DNA of 64,000 bases. Origin: Cerasibacillus sp036516575. GTDB taxonomy: Bacteria; Bacillota; Bacilli; Bacillales; Amphibacillaceae. Position 1 is the first letter of the stretch. The number at the start of each line of letters is the position of its first letter. The notes below the pieces were generated by a model. It saw only the letters and a list, made by a program, of their open reading frames with translations. It ran no database searches and had not been told where the DNA came from. Made by a program: the position numbers and the translations under genes. The stretch spans positions 1 through 64,000 of the forward strand of contig NZ_DATBTY010000040.1 of assembly GCF_036516575.1 (NCBI RefSeq), given 5' to 3'. Below, one piece after another: positions 35,451 to 44,479 of this stretch.

Positions 35451-38084
35451 ATGAAGAATAAACTCGTTTTAGTTGATGGTAATAGCATTATTTATCGTGC
35501 GTTCTTTGCTTTACCATTATTGAATAATGATAAAGGTGTTTATACGAACGCGGTCTATGGTTTTACGACAATGTTATTACGTATATTAGAAGAAGAAAAG
35601 CCAACACATATGCTCGTTGCATTTGATGCTGGAAAGACAACCTTCCGTCATAAAACATATAAAGACTATAAAGGTGGCCGCCAGAAAACTCCACCCGAGC
35701 TTTCTGAGCAATTCCCCCTTGTTAGAGAACTGCTTGACGCCTTTCAAATTAAGCATTACGAACTTGAACAATATGAAGCAGACGATATTATTGGTACATT
35801 AGCTAAGAGGGTTGAAGAAAAGGACTGGGAAATTAAGATTTATTCTGGTGATAAAGACCTTCTTCAACTTGTCGATGGACATATAACAATGGCAATGACC
35901 CGTAAAGGGATCAGTGAGATTGAAACATTTACACCACAATATTTGAAGGAAAAATTAGAACTGTCACCTGACCAAATCATTGATTTAAAAGCGTTGATGG
36001 GGGATAACTCAGATAATATCCCTGGTGTACCAGGTGTTGGAGAAAAAACGGCGACTAAATTACTAAAACAATATGACACATTAGAAAATGTATACGCTCA
36101 TCTAGATGAACTTCGTGGTAAAAAATTAAAAGAGAATCTCACAAATTATAAAGAAGATGCTTTTATGAGTAAGGAACTCGTTACAATAAATTGCTTGTCA
36201 CCTGTCGAGGTGTCTACGAAAGACATCACATATTCTGGTCATGATACAACTGAAGTGATACGTATATTTAAAGATTTAGGCTTCCAATCTTTATTAAATC
36301 GCATGGATGGAGGCGCTTCTGTAGAAGACGAAACCGAGTTGAAGGATATCACTTTTACGATGTTGGATGAAGTGTCTTCAGATATATTTACTGGAAAAGA
36401 CGCCCTTTTCCTAGAAATCTTAGAGGATAACTATCATCTAGAACCGATTATTGGGATTGGGATAGCGAATAATAAAGGTGTTTATATCCTATCGATTGAA
36501 ACAGCCCTTAAATCTTCATTATTTAAAGAATGGATAGAAGATGAAACGAAGGAAAAGATTGTTTTCGACACGAAGAAATCGGTCGTTTTATTCTTACGAG
36601 AAGGTCTACAGCTGAGAGGTATTACATTTGATATGTTACTCGCTTCCTACTTACTTAACCCAGCTGAGAGCCATGACACAATCCCAGAAATCGCTCATGA
36701 TATGAACCTGCGACATGTGAAATATGATACCGAAATATACGGTAAAGGAAAGAGTAAGAAGATACCTAAGACAGATGTACTACAGGATCATATTGCTCGC
36801 AAAACTCAGTTATTGTATGAGTTAAAAGATGAAATTGCTAACAAGCTACAGGAGAACGAACAATATCAGCTCTTATTTGATTTAGAGATGCCTCTTGCTC
36901 ATATTTTAGCCGAAATGGAACATACGGGTGTTAAAGTTGATGTGTCCCGCTTAGAAAAAATGGGAACTGAACTAAAAGAACGATTGGACACGATTGAACG
37001 CGAAGTCATTGAGTTAGCAGGTGAATCATTTAATCTTAACTCGCCGAAACAACTCGGTGTCATTTTATTTGAGAAACTAGGTCTACCTGTCATTAAAAAA
37101 ACGAAAACAGGCTATTCAACCGCAATCGATGTGTTAGAAAAGCTATATGACAAGCATGAGATTATTCCTAAAATTGTACTCTATCGTCAATTAGGCAAAC
37201 TACAATCGACATATATTGAAGGTTTGTTAAAGGTTGTCCATCCGGATACTGAAAAAATCCATACCCGATTTAATCAAGCCTTAACACAAACAGGACGGTT
37301 AAGTTCGATTGATCCAAACTTACAGAACATCCCTATTCGCCTTGAGGAAGGTCGAAAAATTCGTCAAGCCTTCGTCACTTCTGAAGAAGATTGGGTGATT
37401 TTCTCTGCTGACTATTCACAAATCGAATTGCGGGTGCTTGCTCATATTGCAAATGACGAGAAGTTAATCGCAGCTTTTAAAGATAATATGGATATTCATA
37501 CGCAAACAGCGATGGATGTGTTTCATGTAGATAAAGAAAATGTCACACCAGATATGCGTCGTCAAGCTAAAGCTGTCAATTTCGGTATTGTTTACGGGAT
37601 TAGTGATTATGGCTTATCACAGAATTTAGGGATTACGCGAAAAGAAGCTAAACAATTTATTGATACGTATTTTAAGATTTATCCAGGCGTCAAACAATAT
37701 ATGGATGACATTGTTCAAGAAGCAAAACATAGAGGCTATGTGACGACAATTATGCATAGACGTCGCTATTTACCTGATATTACGAGCCGTAACTTCAATT
37801 TAAGAAGTTTTGCCGAACGAACAGCGATGAATACGCCAATCCAAGGAAGTGCGGCAGATATTATTAAAAAAGCGATGATCGACTTAAATGAACAATTAGA
37901 GAAAAACAAGATGAAAGCTCGACTTTTATTACAAGTGCATGATGAATTGATTTTAGAAGTACCAGAAGAAGAAATTGATCAGCTCATCGAAATTGTTACA
38001 TCGTGTATGGAGAACGCTGTATCTCTAAAAGTTCCGTTAAAGGTTGATTATTCATACGGAAAAAGTTGGTTTGATGCTAAGTAA
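35451..38084 (+). CDS. polA: DNA polymerase I PolA
   Basis: 877 residues. The 5'-3' exonuclease domain (1-290) has LVDGNSIIYRAFFAL and YSGDKDLLQL. The middle 3'-5' exonuclease domain lacks the DxE metal motif (LFLEILED instead), so proofreading is probably absent, as in other Bacillus PolA. The polymerase domain has DPNLQNIP, DYSQIELRVLAHI (motif A), RRQAKAVNFGIVYG (motif B) and VHDELILEV (motif C). It does gap filling and Okazaki maturation. The ribosome site GAGGAGG precedes the ATG; mutM follows after 12 bases. Confidence 0.96.
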   Translation: MKNKLVLVDGNSIIYRAFFALPLLNNDKGVYTNAVYGFTTMLLRILEEEKPTHMLVAFDAGKTTFRHKTYKDYKGGRQKTPPELSEQFPLVRELLDAFQIKHYELEQYEADDIIGTLAKRVEEKDWEIKIYSGDKDLLQLVDGHITMAMTRKGISEIETFTPQYLKEKLELSPDQIIDLKALMGDNSDNIPGVPGVGEKTATKLLKQYDTLENVYAHLDELRGKKLKENLTNYKEDAFMSKELVTINCLSPVEVSTKDITYSGHDTTEVIRIFKDLGFQSLLNRMDGGASVEDETELKDITFTMLDEVSSDIFTGKDALFLEILEDNYHLEPIIGIGIANNKGVYILSIETALKSSLFKEWIEDETKEKIVFDTKKSVVLFLREGLQLRGITFDMLLASYLLNPAESHDTIPEIAHDMNLRHVKYDTEIYGKGKSKKIPKTDVLQDHIARKTQLLYELKDEIANKLQENEQYQLLFDLEMPLAHILAEMEHTGVKVDVSRLEKMGTELKERLDTIEREVIELAGESFNLNSPKQLGVILFEKLGLPVIKKTKTGYSTAIDVLEKLYDKHEIIPKIVLYRQLGKLQSTYIEGLLKVVHPDTEKIHTRFNQALTQTGRLSSIDPNLQNIPIRLEEGRKIRQAFVTSEEDWVIFSADYSQIELRVLAHIANDEKLIAAFKDNMDIHTQTAMDVFHVDKENVTPDMRRQAKAVNFGIVYGISDYGLSQNLGITRKEAKQFIDTYFKIYPGVKQYMDDIVQEAKHRGYVTTIMHRRRYLPDITSRNFNLRSFAERTAMNTPIQGSAADIIKKAMIDLNEQLEKNKMKARLLLQVHDELILEVPEEEIDQLIEIVTSCMENAVSLKVPLKVDYSYGKSWFDAK

Positions 38085-38096
38085 GGGGAATGATTT

Positions 38097-38927
38097 ATGC
38101 CGGAATTACCAGAAGTTGAAACGATAAAAAATACACTGAAACGATTTGTTATTAATAAAACGATTGAAAAGGTCTCAGTTTATTGGCCAAACATCATTAA
38201 GTTACCAGATGATATCGAGCAATTCAAATTTCTATTACAAAAACAGATGATTAATGATGTTCATCGAAAAGGGAAATTCCTATTGTTTGAATTAGATGAC
38301 TATATATTAGTTTCTCATTTAAGAATGGAAGGAAAATACCATGTCTTTCAAAAAACTGAACCGATAAAGAAACATACACATGTTGTTTTTTCTTTTACGA
38401 ATGGACAAGAACTAAGATATAACGATGTACGCAAGTTTGGCACGATGCATTTAATTCCAAAAGGTCAGGAATTCAAGCGAAAGCCACTTAATCAGCTTGG
38501 ACCAGATCCATTTGATGAGCAGTTTACATTCGCATATTTTTATGAAAAATTACAGAAGACGTCTCGCTTCATTAAAGCAGCTTTACTTGATCAAACAATC
38601 GTTGCAGGACTCGGAAACATATATGTAGACGAAACATTGTTTAAAGCACGTGTACATCCTATGAAGCGAGCACATCAGTTAACAGCAGATGAAATAAAAC
38701 GTATTCAACAAGCTGCAATTGCTGTATTAAAAGAGGCCATTAAATTAGGAGGAACAACAGTCCGTTCCTATGTTAATAGCCAGGGTGATATGGGCATGTT
38801 TCAACAACGTTTATTTGTCTATGGTAAAGAAGGTCAGGCATGTCATACGTGTGGAACAGAGATAGAGAAGATGAAAGTAGCAGGTCGAGGCACACATATT
38901 TGTCCGATTTGTCAAAAACAAGACTAG
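38097..38927 (+). CDS. mutM: Formamidopyrimidine-DNA glycosylase MutM
   Basis: 276 residues, removes oxidised purines and cleaves the strand. It starts MPELPEVET with the catalytic Pro2 and Glu3. The conserved Lys is in RKGKFLLF. The H2TH region has AGLGNIYVDE. The C-terminal zinc finger is CHTCGTE...CPICQ. The AGGGGAATG site precedes ATG 38097. It forms an operon with polA and coaE; ytaF, found here in B. subtilis, is absent. Confidence 0.96.
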   Translation: MPELPEVETIKNTLKRFVINKTIEKVSVYWPNIIKLPDDIEQFKFLLQKQMINDVHRKGKFLLFELDDYILVSHLRMEGKYHVFQKTEPIKKHTHVVFSFTNGQELRYNDVRKFGTMHLIPKGQEFKRKPLNQLGPDPFDEQFTFAYFYEKLQKTSRFIKAALLDQTIVAGLGNIYVDETLFKARVHPMKRAHQLTADEIKRIQQAAIAVLKEAIKLGGTTVRSYVNSQGDMGMFQQRLFVYGKEGQACHTCGTEIEKMKVAGRGTHICPICQKQD

Positions 38928-38948
38928 AATAAGAAGAGGAAGGATACG

Positions 38949-39548
38949 ATGACTTGTGTAATTGGGTTGACAGGAAGTATTGCCAGTGGAAAAAGCACCG
39001 TTTCTTTAATGTTCGATGATTTTAACATTCCTGTTATTGATGCAGATAAATTAGCTCGTGAAGTTGTGCTACCAGGTGAACCCGCTTATAACGAGATTAT
39101 TGAAACATTCGGGGAAGACATGTTACGTAAAGACCGTTCGATTGATCGAAAGAAGTTAGGTGAAGTGGTTTTTGCCGATAAAGAAAAACTTGAGAAACTC
39201 AACAAAATCGTTCACCCAGCGATTCGGCAGCGCATGTTAGAAAAAAGAGATGCCTACATTGAAGCAAAGGAAAAATGTGTTGTACTCGATATACCGTTGT
39301 TATTTGAAAATAAGTTACAACATTTAGTCGACCGTACTGTTCTAGTTTATGTTGATGAATCCGTTCAATTAGAACGTTTAATGAAACGTGATAATTTTAC
39401 AGAAATAGAAGCGAAACAGCGAATCAATTCACAGCTTCCTTTAAAAGAAAAAGCGAGATTAGCGGATGCAATCATTAATAATAACGGTTCAAAGCATGAA
39501 TCATTTATTCAGCTTGAACAACTTCTAACGGAATGGGAAATTATTTAA
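38949..39548 (+). CDS. coaE: Dephospho-CoA kinase CoaE
   Basis: 199 residues, the last step of coenzyme A synthesis. It has P-loop GLTGSIASGKS (7-17), DADKLAREVV (35-44) and the CoA-domain stretch LDIPLLFENKL (about 114-124). The ribosome site AAGAGGAAGG lies upstream. It is the third gene of the polA operon, followed by hairpins and a dispersed repeat. Confidence 0.95.
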   Translation: MTCVIGLTGSIASGKSTVSLMFDDFNIPVIDADKLAREVVLPGEPAYNEIIETFGEDMLRKDRSIDRKKLGEVVFADKEKLEKLNKIVHPAIRQRMLEKRDAYIEAKEKCVVLDIPLLFENKLQHLVDRTVLVYVDESVQLERLMKRDNFTEIEAKQRINSQLPLKEKARLADAIINNNGSKHESFIQLEQLLTEWEII

Positions 39549-39583
39549 ATGTGGCTGGGACAAAACCCAGTTAAATAGAAAAG

Positions 39584-39622
39584 GAGTTCAGTTAATAATA
39601 AAACTGGACTCTTAATTTTTAT
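39584..39622 (+). terminator. coaE terminator
   Basis: GAGTTCAGTT (39584-39593) pairs with AACTGGACTC (39602-39611), followed by TTAATTTTTA. A smaller hairpin, CTGGG/CCCAG (39555-39559 with 39566-39570), lies just before it. Confidence 0.7.
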
Positions 39623-39674
39623 TAAAAGCTCTTTTCTATATTTAGAGTGGTGTTTCCTTTCACCTCAAACAGTT

Positions 39675-39782
39675 GCTTTCCGCAGGCAGGATTTAAGCTC
39701 CTGTAGCTCCTCTGTCGAGTCGCTACAGGAATCTTCGGTCTCGTGCTGTTCCATCGTGGCTCGCAGACTGCCAGCGGAAAGC
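39675..39782. repeat. Dispersed intergenic hairpin repeat
   Basis: GC-richer than its surroundings and strongly palindromic: GCTTTCCGC (39675-39683) with GCGGAAAGC (39774-39782), GGCAG (39685-39689) with CTGCC (39768-39772), and an inner CCTGTAGC/GCTACAGG arm (39700-39707 with 39722-39729). It resembles, from memory, a GCTTTCCGC-bounded element scattered through Bacillaceae genomes. No coding frame was seen in it. Confidence 0.65.
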
Positions 39783-39880
39783 GGAGTGTAAGTCAATTAC
39801 GATGGAATACGCTCAGTTTTTTTAACATAAAGGAAGCCTTTACAAAATTATCATATAAACAGTCACATTTTTAAATGTAA

Positions 39881-39891
39881 TATGTTATACT
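39881..39891 (+). promoter_or_regulatory. gapB promoter -10 overlapped by a CcpN-like operator
   Basis: TATGTTATACT is an exact match to the CcpN consensus TRTGHYATAYW as I know it. It contains the extended -10 TGTTATACT (-10 box 39886-39891). A good -35 was not seen. CcpN represses gapB on glycolytic carbon in B. subtilis. Confidence 0.6.
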
Positions 39892-39940
39892 ATTAATGGT
39901 TTTTAACAAATAAAGTATGACATATACAGGAGGAATATAA

Positions 39941-40951
39941 ATGAAAAAGATCCGTATTGCGATAAATGGCTTCGGTCGCATCGGGCGTATGGTTTTCCGA
40001 CAAGCAATGAAAGATAATCAACTAGAAGTTGTTGCAGTGAATGCAAGCTATCCAGCAGAAACATTAGCACACTTAGTGAAGTATGATAGTGTCCATGGTG
40101 CTTTTGATGGTGATGTAAAAGCTACTGATGATGGTTTAGAAGTAGATGGTCAAGCTATTAAACTCGTTAGCTCTAGAAACCCAGAAGAATTACCATGGGA
40201 AGAATTTCAAATAGATGTCGTTGTTGAAGCGACAGGCGCATTTAGAACAAAAGAATCTGCGGGTCTACATTTAAAAGCAGGTGCGAAAAAAGTCGTTATT
40301 ACAGCACCAGGAAAAGAAGTTGACCGAACAATTGTCATGGGTGTTAACCATGAAACATATGAAGAGACAGATACAGTTATCTCTAATGCATCATGTACAA
40401 CAAACTGTTTAGCACCAGTTGTAAAAGTACTTGATGACCATTTCAAAATTAAAAATGGACTCATGACAACTGTCCATGCCTTTACAAACGATCAGAAAAA
40501 TTTAGATAACCCACATAAAGATTTACGCCGTGCAAGAGGTTGTACACAATCAATTATTCCAACGTCAACAGGTGCTGCAAAAGCACTAGGCGAAGTATTA
40601 CCACACTTAAATGGTAAACTTCATGGAATGGCATTACGTGTTCCAACTCCGAATGTTTCATTAGTTGACTTAGTCGTTGATGTAGAAAGGTCTGTAACGG
40701 TCGAAGAGATTAACAATGCCTTTAAACAAGCAGCAAAAGAACAATTAAAAGGTATAATTGAATATACAGAAGAACCACTTGTTTCCATTGACTTCACCAC
40801 AACTGAATCATCGGCTATTGTTGATGGCCTCTCAACAATGGTGATGGACGAACATAAAGTAAAAGTATTAGCATGGTATGATAATGAGTGGGGCTACTCA
40901 AGCCGTGTTGTTGATTTAACAAAATATGTTGGTCAGTCATTAGTGAAATAA
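39941..40951 (+). CDS. gapB: Gluconeogenic glyceraldehyde-3-phosphate dehydrogenase GapB
   Basis: 336 residues. The active-site Cys is in SNASCTTNCLAP (about 150-161) and the ending WYDNEWGYSSRVVDL is diagnostic. After the second beta-strand it reads AVNASYPAET, lacking the Asp that NAD-specific GapA uses to bind the adenosine ribose. NADP preference and a gluconeogenic direction are therefore likely, as for B. subtilis GapB, which also lies next to coaE. speD, the usual next gene, is missing. The ribosome site is CAGGAGGAAT. Confidence 0.95.
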   Translation: MKKIRIAINGFGRIGRMVFRQAMKDNQLEVVAVNASYPAETLAHLVKYDSVHGAFDGDVKATDDGLEVDGQAIKLVSSRNPEELPWEEFQIDVVVEATGAFRTKESAGLHLKAGAKKVVITAPGKEVDRTIVMGVNHETYEETDTVISNASCTTNCLAPVVKVLDDHFKIKNGLMTTVHAFTNDQKNLDNPHKDLRRARGCTQSIIPTSTGAAKALGEVLPHLNGKLHGMALRVPTPNVSLVDLVVDVERSVTVEEINNAFKQAAKEQLKGIIEYTEEPLVSIDFTTTESSAIVDGLSTMVMDEHKVKVLAWYDNEWGYSSRVVDLTKYVGQSLVK

Positions 40952-40970
40952 TATATATAACCTTAAATAC

Positions 40971-41010
40971 AAAAAGAGTTGTTCGATTATTGTCGGACAA
41001 CTCTTTTTAC
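40971..41010 (+). terminator. gapB terminator
   Basis: A 16-bp stem (40971-40986 with 40993-41008) with one G-U pair and a 6-base loop; the right arm itself ends in TTTTT. Confidence 0.9.
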
Positions 41011-41068
41011 ACTTCATATCAATTATAAAACAAAATAGCTCCGGATTCTTTATTGAAACTGAAAAACA

Positions 41069-41077
41069 TGTTAGAAT
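41069..41077 (+). promoter_or_regulatory. Possible extended -10 promoter
   Basis: TGTTAGAAT 48 bases before the next gene has a TGn-extended -10 form. The -35 region is poor. Confidence 0.35.
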
Positions 41078-41124
41078 GGGTAGAGTATCAGTAATTTTTT
41101 GATAGAAATTATGGTGAGTTTAAG

Positions 41125-41502
41125 ATGTCTTTAAAAAAAATCTTTTCAAAGCATTCCGAAACACATGATCAACATAAGAATAAAGAACTTAAAACACGAT
41201 ACTATAAAACAACATCAAAAGAGGCTTTAAACATTCTAAAAAATATATGTCAACAAACATTGCAAGCGACCATTCATGCCATTTCAGAAGAACGTGGAGA
41301 GTTAAGTATATCCATTATAAACGAAGGAAAGAAGGCATTTGTGGTTGCTTCAGTTGTCATGGTCCAACCTTACCAAACGGCAATTGATTTTACTGTTACA
41401 ACAGAGACTGCCTTTCCTTTTGACTTTGGATACAGTACAAAGGTAATAAAGTCACTTTATGATGCACTAGATCAAAGACTACCGTTATTAGAAACGAATT
41501 AG
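41125..41502 (+). CDS. Conserved-looking cytosolic protein, unknown
   Basis: 125 residues, soluble, lysine-rich N-terminus (about 1-28), then an alpha/beta domain with ALNILKNICQQTLQATIHA and VIKSLYDALDQRLPLLET. I do not recognise a named family. It stands where speD is found in B. subtilis, but it has no pyruvoyl-enzyme Ser/His motif and is not SpeD. The ribosome site is weak (ATGGTGAG). It runs in the same direction as nrdR, 37 bases upstream. Confidence 0.7.
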   Translation: MSLKKIFSKHSETHDQHKNKELKTRYYKTTSKEALNILKNICQQTLQATIHAISEERGELSISIINEGKKAFVVASVVMVQPYQTAIDFTVTTETAFPFDFGYSTKVIKSLYDALDQRLPLLETN

Positions 41503-41539
41503 AACATAACGAAATTTTATGCAATTGGGAGCGAACAAA

Positions 41540-42004
41540 ATGAGATGTCCAACATGCCAAAACAAAAATTCTAAAGTCCTGGATTCACGTCCAATTGAAG
41601 ATGGACGTTCTATTCGTCGTAGAAGAGAATGCGATTCGTGTGGCTATCGTTTTACAACATTTGAACGAACGGAAAAAGTTCCCCTAATGGTTGTAAAAAA
41701 AGATGGCGCACGCCAGGAATTTAGCCGAGAAAAGCTTACCCGTGGAATCATGAAAGCTTGTGAAAAACGCCCAGTATCAGCTGAGACAATCGAGGACATG
41801 GTTCATCAAATAGAAAAAGAGCTCCGTAATAAAAATACGGCTGAAGTAGATAGTAAAGAAATTGGTGAAAAAGTGATGGAACAACTTGCGCAAGTCGATG
41901 AAGTAGCTTATGTTCGATTTGCGTCCGTTTATCGCCAATTTAAAGATATTACCGTGTTTATGAACGAGTTGAAAGAATTAATTGATGCTGATAAAAAGAA
42001 ATAA
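41540..42004 (+). CDS. nrdR: Transcriptional repressor NrdR
   Basis: 154 residues. The N-terminal zinc ribbon is CPTCQNK...CDSCGYRF (3-37), then an ATP-cone (about 49-139) starting VVKKDGARQEFSREKL. It senses dATP/ATP and represses ribonucleotide reductase genes. The start at 41540 gives MRCPTCQ, the universal NrdR start, with TTGGGAGCG upstream. It is followed by dnaB and dnaI as in B. subtilis. Confidence 0.95.
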   Translation: MRCPTCQNKNSKVLDSRPIEDGRSIRRRRECDSCGYRFTTFERTEKVPLMVVKKDGARQEFSREKLTRGIMKACEKRPVSAETIEDMVHQIEKELRNKNTAEVDSKEIGEKVMEQLAQVDEVAYVRFASVYRQFKDITVFMNELKELIDADKKK

Positions 42005-42037
42005 ATCAATATATATCATGTACATCAGGAAAGGGTT

Positions 42038-43411
42038 ATGAAAATGAACTTCATTGGGAAGATTTTACCAAACGACGGATATAAGGTTACTGTCAGGGGT
42101 CATTTACCTGTGGATTACGCCATTTCATTAACCCATTTATATCAACCATTAATCGGGATTCACGCTGTGATGTTATATCAGACGCTTCTTCATGATGTCT
42201 CAATTTTTCCAAAGAAAGAATTTAAAACGCATCATCAGCTCATGAGTTGTATGGGGCTTCCATTAGATGAAATCTATCAAGCACGATTAAAATTAGAAGC
42301 AATCGGTTTAATGAACACTTACGAAATAGATGATGAATCATATACAGTTTTAAGCTATGACCTTATTGGACCATTTTCTCCAAAGCAATTTTTCCAAGAT
42401 GCGATGCTCTCACAGCTCTTATATCATCAAATTGGAAAATATCGTTTTGATCAATTACAGGCACATTTTGTTAAGGAAGAAACAATGCATGGGAAGAAGA
42501 TAACCGCTTCATTTGAAACCGTGTTTAAAACATTACGTGTCACTAATAGCCCGATTCAGCCCAAACAACCTGTTGCTAAAAAACAGCTCGGCCCAAATGT
42601 TCAAGAGATAGACTTTAATTGGCTTGCACATGTTTTGAAGAAACAGATGATACCAGCTGAACGTGTATTAACGAAAACGAATCAACGTATCATCAGCCAA
42701 ATGAAAATATTGTACGACCTAGCGAATCATGAAATTGAAAAATGTGTTCTATGGGCAATAACGGAGGACCATACATTAAATGTTGAAGAATTTAAACAGG
42801 CCTGCCATGATGCATTTACAATGAATAAAAAGCATCAAACGGTTGAACTAGTCGCCCAAGATAAAGGTGGCGTGGACAGTCATCAGAAGCAGTCACAACT
42901 AAGGGAACCGAAAACGAAAGAAGAAAAACTCGTCCAAATCTTAGAAACGATTTCTCCACAACAATTATTAGCCGATTTATCTAGTGGCAATCAAGCTTCC
43001 GAACAAGATTTGACCTTAGTTCGTGACATTATGTTGTCACAGGGATTACCGTCTCCAGTTATGAACGTATTAATCCATTACGTTTTATTACAATCAGATA
43101 TGCGACTGTCGAGAAAATATATGGAGACAATTGCTAGTCATTGGTCACGTGCCAATTTAAAAACGGCTAAAGAAGCGATGGCATTCGCTAAAAAACAACA
43201 AAACCAATTTGAAAAACGCCGTACGAACCAACCCACTCAATCGTATTATAAACAGCAAAAGTCGGCAGATGTCATACCTGACTGGTTTAAGAAAAGACAA
43301 AAAAACCAAGAAACAAAACAGCCGTCGACTGGACCTGTTATCGATGTTCAAAAGGAAAAAGAAAAAATGGCAGCCTTTATTAAACAGCATGCCATGAATC
43401 AACATAAATAA
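42038..43411 (+). CDS. dnaB: Replication initiation protein DnaB (Firmicutes primosomal type)
   Basis: 457 residues. This is the Gram-positive DnaB, a helicase-loading co-factor, not the helicase. The winged-helix N-terminus (about 20-120) has LYQPLIGIHAVMLYQ. DnaD-like helical domains (about 200-275 and 300-385) follow, and then a basic Lys/Gln-rich tail. The ATGs at 42038 and 42044 are both possible after AGGAAAGGG. It works with DnaD and DnaI to load DnaC at oriC and stalled forks. Confidence 0.93.
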   Translation: MKMNFIGKILPNDGYKVTVRGHLPVDYAISLTHLYQPLIGIHAVMLYQTLLHDVSIFPKKEFKTHHQLMSCMGLPLDEIYQARLKLEAIGLMNTYEIDDESYTVLSYDLIGPFSPKQFFQDAMLSQLLYHQIGKYRFDQLQAHFVKEETMHGKKITASFETVFKTLRVTNSPIQPKQPVAKKQLGPNVQEIDFNWLAHVLKKQMIPAERVLTKTNQRIISQMKILYDLANHEIEKCVLWAITEDHTLNVEEFKQACHDAFTMNKKHQTVELVAQDKGGVDSHQKQSQLREPKTKEEKLVQILETISPQQLLADLSSGNQASEQDLTLVRDIMLSQGLPSPVMNVLIHYVLLQSDMRLSRKYMETIASHWSRANLKTAKEAMAFAKKQQNQFEKRRTNQPTQSYYKQQKSADVIPDWFKKRQKNQETKQPSTGPVIDVQKEKEKMAAFIKQHAMNQHK

Positions 43412-43431
43412 AACAAGCAAGGGGGGAGACC

Positions 43432-44358
43432 ATGGAACCTGTCCAAGCAACTTTAAAAAAATGGCTGAAAACGAATAAAAATTTCAAAGAACTTTACTCA
43501 AAGCTTAAACAAGACGTGTTAAATGACTCAGACATTGAGGCATTTTTAATCAATCATCCTGAGTTGACATCTAACGATATCGAGAGAAATTTGATGAAAT
43601 TATATGAATATCGTAGTCAGTCTAAGAACTGTCGAAACTGTCGTTCTCTCAATGGATGTCGTAACATGATACAAGGCTATTCGCCTGTATTAGAAGTAGT
43701 AGAACGTGACATTCATCTTTCTTATAAAAAATGTCAGTACCGAATAAATGATGAACGGGATCGCGAGAAGACAGAGCTCATTCAAAGTCTTTATATGCCA
43801 AAAGACATATTACAAGCTTCAATTCAAGACATTGACAATGATTCAGAACGTGGACAAGCTGTTTTAGAATTACATCGGTTTATTAGGCAGGTGAAAGATG
43901 GTGTTCCTGAGAAAGGAATCTATTTCCATGGACCATTTGGGGTGGGCAAAACGTATTTCCTTGGTGCTTTAGCCAATTCGTTAAAGGATTTTAATATCTC
44001 CTCCACGCTTATTTATATGCCAGAACTTGTACGTGAAATGCGTGCATCATTAAAAGATGACTCAGTAAATAAAAAAATAGACATTTTTAAAAAAGCGGAT
44101 GTTCTTATGCTTGACGACATCGGAGCAGAAATGCAATCAGCCTGGTTTCGTGATGAAATACTCGGTTCAATCTTACAATTTCGCATGATGGAAAAACGAC
44201 CCGTCTTCTTCACATCAAATTATAGTTTAGACCAATTAGAGAAAATGCTTGCGACAACAAGAAGTGGTGTAGAAACCGTCAAGGCAGGACGAATTATTGA
44301 GCGAATTAAACAAGTGAGTCATGAAGTCCCTGTATATGGAAGAAATCGTCGGGAATAG
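43432..44358 (+). CDS. dnaI: Primosomal helicase loader DnaI
   Basis: 308 residues, AAA+ ATPase. The N-terminal zinc-binding domain has CRNCRSLNGC and a distal Cys (KKC, about residue 101). Walker A is GPFGVGKTY (about 164-172) and Walker B is VLMLDDIGAE (about 223-232). It loads the replicative helicase. The strong ribosome site AAGGGGGGAG follows dnaB. The gene ends in a terminator. Confidence 0.95.
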   Translation: MEPVQATLKKWLKTNKNFKELYSKLKQDVLNDSDIEAFLINHPELTSNDIERNLMKLYEYRSQSKNCRNCRSLNGCRNMIQGYSPVLEVVERDIHLSYKKCQYRINDERDREKTELIQSLYMPKDILQASIQDIDNDSERGQAVLELHRFIRQVKDGVPEKGIYFHGPFGVGKTYFLGALANSLKDFNISSTLIYMPELVREMRASLKDDSVNKKIDIFKKADVLMLDDIGAEMQSAWFRDEILGSILQFRMMEKRPVFFTSNYSLDQLEKMLATTRSGVETVKAGRIIERIKQVSHEVPVYGRNRRE

Positions 44359-44362
44359 ATAG

Positions 44363-44393
44363 CGTCTGAGAATTTCTCAGGCGTTTTTATTTT
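44363..44393 (+). terminator. dnaI terminator
   Basis: CGTCTGAGAA (44363-44372) pairs with TTCTCAGGCG (44374-44383), followed by TTTTTATTTTTTT. Confidence 0.85.
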
Positions 44394-44479
44394 TTTAAAA
44401 AACATTTCTTTTCAAGAAGAAGTACATTTTTTCCTTTGCTTATCCATATAATGTAACAGTTTGGATAATGGTGAGGGTG

